DNA from: Elusimicrobiales bacterium
GTDB taxonomy: Bacteria; Elusimicrobiota; Elusimicrobia; Elusimicrobiales; Elusimicrobiaceae
Length of the DNA stretch: 64,000 nt
Direction: 5' to 3'
Assembly (NCBI GenBank): GCA_041651175.1
Contig: JBAZJT010000014.1
Location: forward strand, 17,353-81,352
Shown: positions 60,991-64,000 of the stretch, piece after piece
Numbering within the stretch: the first letter of the stretch is position 1
Layout: the number at the start of each line of letters is the position of its first letter
The notes under the pieces: generated by a model
What the model was told of the DNA's origin: nothing
Seen by the model: only the letters and a program-made list of their open reading frames with translations
Database searches by the model: none
Position numbers and translations under genes: made by a program

Positions 60991-61764
60991 ATGCACCCGT
61001 ATCTGTTTTCAATCGGCGATTTCCGGCTGGCCTCCTACGGCGCGTTCGCGGCGGCGGGATACCTGGCCGCGATGGTGTACGCGCGCTATAACGCGCGCCG
61101 CGCCGGGTTTGATCTGAATGTGCTGTGGGATTTGTTTGCCGCGCTGATAGCCGGCGCGCTGCTGGGCGGCAAAATCGCCTACGTCGCGCTGTTGTGGAAC
61201 AGCTTTCCCGGCGAGGGATTGTCAAGGATGTGGGCCGTGCTGCGGGATTTCAGGAATGGTTTCGTGTTTTTGGGCGGGTTTGCGGGGGGCGCCGCTGCGG
61301 GATACTGGTTTTCCCGGCGCGCTAAATTCTCCTTTTGGGCGGCGGCGGACATGCTGGCCCCCGCAATCGCGCTGGGACACGCGATAGGGCGCATAGGCTG
61401 CTTCATGGCGGGCTGCTGCCATGGCTCGCCGTCGCATTTCCTGGCGGTGCGGTTCACCGACCCTGATTGCCTTGTGTCTAATAATCTGCTGGGCGTGCCG
61501 CTGCATCCGGCGCAGCTTTACGAGTCCGCCGGCAATTTCGCGTTGTTTGCGATATTGCATACAATATATCCGAAGCGGCGCGGCGAAGGCGCGGTGTTTG
61601 CCGCCTACTGCGCGGGGTATTCGGTTCTCCGTTTCTGTTTGGAATTCCTGCGCGGCGACGAGCGCGGGGGGGGGGCAATGGGGTTGTCTCCGTCGCAGAT
61701 AGGTGCGCTGTTTGTGCTTGCGCTGTGCGCTGTTTATTATGCGAGGAGACATGCAAAAACTTGA
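60991..61764 (+). CDS. lgt: prolipoprotein diacylglyceryl transferase
   Basis: The protein has 257 residues with seven helices. MHPYLFSIGDFRLASYGAFA is the usual Lgt start. The signature GHAIGRIGCFMAGCCHG contains the essential Arg of the GRIGNF-type motif, with Cys in place of Asn. HPAQLYESAGN also fits. It adds diacylglycerol to lipoprotein cysteines. A C-terminal FLRGDERG loop is typical. It overlaps the next gene by 14 bases. Confidence 0.92.
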   Translation: MHPYLFSIGDFRLASYGAFAAAGYLAAMVYARYNARRAGFDLNVLWDLFAALIAGALLGGKIAYVALLWNSFPGEGLSRMWAVLRDFRNGFVFLGGFAGGAAAGYWFSRRAKFSFWAAADMLAPAIALGHAIGRIGCFMAGCCHGSPSHFLAVRFTDPDCLVSNNLLGVPLHPAQLYESAGNFALFAILHTIYPKRRGEGAVFAAYCAGYSVLRFCLEFLRGDERGGGAMGLSPSQIGALFVLALCAVYYARRHAKT

Positions 61765-62650
61765 TATCGTATTTTCCGGCGGGGCGATGCGGCTGGACGC
61801 TTTTCTGGCCCGCGCGCTGGACGGCTGCCCGCGCGTCCTGTGCAAGGAACTGGTCAAATCCGGCGCGGTGCTGGTCAACGGGAAACCGGCAAAGCCGTCT
61901 TACATGCTCTGCGGCGGCGACGCGGTGGTGGCCGAGCTTGCCGCGCCAAAGCCGGACGCCGCGCGTTTTCGGGCCATGATACTCAGCGAGGACCGCCATA
62001 TAACCGCGATTTCAAAGCCCGCGGGGCTGCTGGCGCATCCGCTGTCCCCGGCGTGGGAATCCTCGCCGGATCTGGCGTTTTCTGGCGAGGTTACGCTGGC
62101 CGCGCTTATCCTGTCCGCTTATCCGAAGCTGCCGCAGGACGGGGTCAGCCGCGCCGGGCTGGTGCATCGCCTTGATCGCGAAACCAGCGGCGTGATGCTT
62201 ATCGCCAAGACCGTGCCGGCGCAGGAGAATCTGCTGGCCCAGTTCCGGCACCGCGAAACAGAAAAAACATATTTGTGCATAGCCAGAGGCGCTGTTAAAG
62301 ACGATGCCGGGGTGATAGACGTTCCCATAGGCCGCATAACCGGAGGCAAGCTCAAGGCCTCGCATATCGGCAGGGACGCCGTAACCGAATACCGCGTTCT
62401 GGAAAGGAAAACCGGAAAGACGCTTCTGGAGCTGCGCCCCCGCACCGGGCGCACCAATCAGCTGCGCGTGCATATGGCCTGGCTGGGCCATCCCGTCATG
62501 GGTGATAACGCCTACGGCAAGGACAACGCCGCGCCCCGGCTGATGCTGCATTCCCGGAGCATAGAATTCGCCCATCCCCATACCGGACGAAAAACGCTGG
62601 CGAAAGCCCCCGTGCCGCAGGATTTCGAGGCTTACTGGCGCGCCGACTGA
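61751..62650 (+). CDS. RluD-family RNA pseudouridine synthase
   Basis: The protein has 299 residues. An N-terminal S4-like domain (MRLDAFLARALDGCPRVLCK) precedes the catalytic domain with GLVHRLDRETSGVMLIAK, where Asp142 is the nucleophile. RPRTGRTNQLRVHMAWLGHP and GDNAYGK are family motifs. GAGGAG lies five bases before the ATG. The target uridines (23S rRNA most likely) cannot be told from sequence alone. Confidence 0.9.
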   Translation: MQKLDIVFSGGAMRLDAFLARALDGCPRVLCKELVKSGAVLVNGKPAKPSYMLCGGDAVVAELAAPKPDAARFRAMILSEDRHITAISKPAGLLAHPLSPAWESSPDLAFSGEVTLAALILSAYPKLPQDGVSRAGLVHRLDRETSGVMLIAKTVPAQENLLAQFRHRETEKTYLCIARGAVKDDAGVIDVPIGRITGGKLKASHIGRDAVTEYRVLERKTGKTLLELRPRTGRTNQLRVHMAWLGHPVMGDNAYGKDNAAPRLMLHSRSIEFAHPHTGRKTLAKAPVPQDFEAYWRAD

Positions 62651-62674
62651 AGCTGGCAATTTTGTCCCTTTCCG

Positions 62675-62842
62675 TAAACCTGAATGTTTCAGTCGGTTGC
62701 GGGACCGGGGCGAAAAAGCGAGAAACAATGCCGGGCAAAATTATCCGCGCGCGCCTCGCTGCGTGAAAGGATAATTTTTTGTGAAGGCGGCATGAGGCGG
62801 TTTTTTCAAAATCCCGCAATCCAGTTGAAGCATTCAGGTAAA
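62675..62842 (+). mobile_element. MITE-like element, copy B
   Basis: A 160-bp core (62679-62838) bounded by CCTGAATG and CATTCAGG, flanked by TAAA on both sides. Same layout as copy A, including the GGCGAAAAAGCG box and the inner AAAATTATCC / GGATAATTTT dyad. It lies between the pseudouridine synthase gene and its terminator. Confidence 0.75.
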
Positions 62843-62847
62843 AACAG

Positions 62848-62870
62848 AAACCCCGCATCGCGGGGTTTTT
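62848..62870 (+). terminator. intrinsic terminator downstream of copy B
   Basis: AAACCCCGC / GCGGGGTTT stem, three-base loop, five T residues. Probably the terminator of the lgt-pseudouridine synthase unit, now separated from it by the element. Confidence 0.8.
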
Positions 62871-63022
62871 CAAATGGCGGGACAGACTGTATAATATCAA
62901 GAACTTTTACCGCAGTTTTTTTATGGTGAACACCCACACCTGTCCGGTAAAAGAACAGGGGGGAATCCTTCGTTTGGTAAAATTGTTTTGCTAAAGAACA
63001 CTTTTACCGACAGAGGATTCCC

Positions 63023-63907
63023 TTGGCTTATTCTACCACAATCCTGAATCAGTTGTTGAATCTTCTACGGGGACATGATTTTGAAAATGCCGTCTCCGCC
63101 TGTTGCGCGGACCGCTATGTGAAGTATTTCAACACATGGCAGCAGCTTATCGTGTTGCTTTACGCTCAGGCTTCCGGCAAGGACAGTCTCCGCGCCATTC
63201 AAAACGGCCTCTCGACTCATCCTCAGCAGCTTTACCACCTCGGACTTTCTCAGCCCGTCGCCAAATCCACTCTCGCCGACGCCAACGCCCGCTGCCCCTA
63301 TCGCGTCTTTGAAACGCTGTTTTACAGCTTGCTTAAGCGCTGCTCCGCCCTTGCGCCGCAGCATGGCTTCCGCTTTAAAAACAGGCTTGTTTCGCTTGAT
63401 GCCACCACTATCGAGCTTTGCCTCTCCGCCTTCCCCTGGGCTAAGTATAAAACGCTCAAGGGCGCGTTGAAACTGCACTGCTCGCTGGACCATCGCGGCA
63501 ATATCCCCGACTTCGTTGTCATAACGGATGGCAAACACTATGAAACAACTGTCGCAAGAGCCGCTTTCCCTATTGTGCCGGACAGCATATATTGCTTTGA
63601 CCGGGGCTATACCGATTTCATCTGGTATCAACGGATACAGGACAAGGGCGCTTTCTTTGTTACGAGGGCCAAAGACAACCTCAAATACGCAATAGCCGGA
63701 CAGCAGTCCGTTCTATCGGGCAAGGGTGTGATATCGGGCACGGAAATCACGCCGCAAGACCCTCAGACCAAGCGCGATTATCCCGGCACGTTGAGGCTGA
63801 TAGAATACTACGACGAGGAAAATGACAGACTATTCCGGTTTTTGACCAACAATTTCGCGCTGGCAGCCTCAACAATTGTAAAGTTGCAACCAAAAATGAC
63901 CCATTAG
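63023..63907 (+). pseudogene. IS4-family (ISPepr1/DUF4372 type) transposase, 3' truncated
   Basis: 294 codons from a TTG start. The DUF4372-like N-terminus (LLNLLRGHDFENAVSACCAD) and KSTLADANARCPYRVFETLF precede the DDE core, with Asp126 (VSLDATTIEL) and Asp193 (CFDRGYTDF). It ends at FLTNNFALAASTIVKL, exactly where the family continues with the Y-(2)-R-(3)-E block carrying the catalytic Glu. After that come only six unrelated residues. It therefore lacks the third catalytic residue and is inactive. Confidence 0.8.
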
Positions 63908-63927
63908 TTGCAACGAAAATTGACCCG
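63883..63927. repeat. two 20-bp direct repeats, probable end of an IS21-like element
   Basis: GTTGCAACCAAAAATGACCC (63883-63902) and GTTGCAACGAAAATTGACCC (63908-63927), 25 bases apart start to start. Short tandem terminal repeats of this kind, with a TG-ended terminus, are a feature of IS21-family ends. The body of the element would lie beyond the window. The last 73 bases show no gene. Confidence 0.5.
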
Positions 63928-64000
63928 CCCTTAATGCATTTTTAACACATTTCCGCTGGTCTGTAAACCTTTGCCAGCCTTTCCTTTTTCTCCTGCTTCC

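Larger units (their letters stand above)
62871..64000 (+). mobile_element. IS4-family insertion sequence, disrupted, running off the window
   Basis: It contains the transposase at 63023. The left end is not resolved but lies between the terminator at 62870 and about 62960. A nested dyad (GGGAATCCT 62961-62969 with AGGATTCCC 63014-63022, and GGTAAAA with TTTTACC inside) abuts the transposase start and could limit translation from outside transcripts. TATAAT at 62890-62895 may be its promoter. The right part is replaced from about 63885 by other sequence. Confidence 0.6.

Noticed and set aside
63883..63927. CRISPR array from two near-identical 20-bp repeats
   Set aside because: Only two units, spacer of five bases, no cas genes, and the pattern fits transposon terminal repeats.

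Overview
This 64 kb window is GC-rich (roughly 60 percent) bacterial chromosome from a diderm. The evidence for an outer membrane is a secretin, OmpA-like proteins, an Lgt-type lipoprotein enzyme and O-antigen-type glycan export genes. A type IV pilus locus with G-type pilins, a hydrogenase maturase (HydE), many polytopic GT-C glycosyltransferases and frequent leaderless promoters would suit an uncultured anaerobic lineage such as Elusimicrobiota. That placement is a guess from gene content and not from any marker phylogeny.

Layout. (1) 1-0.8 kb holds the 3' part of a DnaA/Hda-like gene. (2) 1.07-10.85 kb is a compact type IV pilus/type II secretion operon: double-OmpA protein, fused PilM-PilN, PilO, PilP, PilQ secretin, PilB ATPase, PilC platform protein and a cysteine-rich prepilin. 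A 13-bp-stem terminator follows. (3) 10.9-12.9 kb holds two minus-strand genes (flippase-like membrane protein; secreted Lnb/DUF4105-like protein). (4) 13-20.5 kb runs from an exported GH15 glucoamylase through mnmA, hydE, a small membrane protein, a GT-C protein, ddl and a small membrane protein. (5) 20.6-31 kb is a cell-surface glycan cluster. Here the start of an ABC-2 exporter permease (wzm) and the end of its ATPase (wzt) survive as pseudogene stubs on the two sides of an AT-richer cassette encoding a Wzx-type flippase, a radical SAM/SPASM protein, a GT4 transferase and a methyltransferase. (6) 31-35 kb holds GT-C membrane proteins around rpmB. (7) 35-39.3 kb is a glycerol-3-phosphate island: glpT divergent from a GlpA-like flavoprotein, a second flavoprotein and a DUF1667 protein. 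(8) 39.3-44.7 kb holds purB, a tandem pair of equal-length GT-C paralogues and smpB. (9) 44.7-47.4 kb holds tRNA-Leu(CAG), a major pilin, pilD, an HD hydrolase and arfB. (10) 47.6-62.7 kb is mixed housekeeping: a His/Arg-rich secreted protein, an AI-2E family permease, a SIS isomerase, a GT87-like protein, recN, an orphan XdhA-type molybdoenzyme, a coiled-coil protein with a DivIC-like neighbour, an MBL hydrolase, a HAD phosphatase, lgt and an RluD-family synthase. (11) The end of the window is an IS4-family transposase cut short by what looks like the end of another element.

Two cross-cutting patterns stand out. First, at least ten genes have a TANNNT hexamer ending exactly six bases before the ATG and no Shine-Dalgarno sequence, which points to leaderless mRNAs, while pilin and secreted-protein genes in the same window carry strong AGGAGG-type sites. 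Second, three unrelated families of short palindromic, MITE-like elements (160-170 bp) sit at gene ends: one family with two full copies and one half copy, and two other families with one copy each. The direct repeats flanking them are short.
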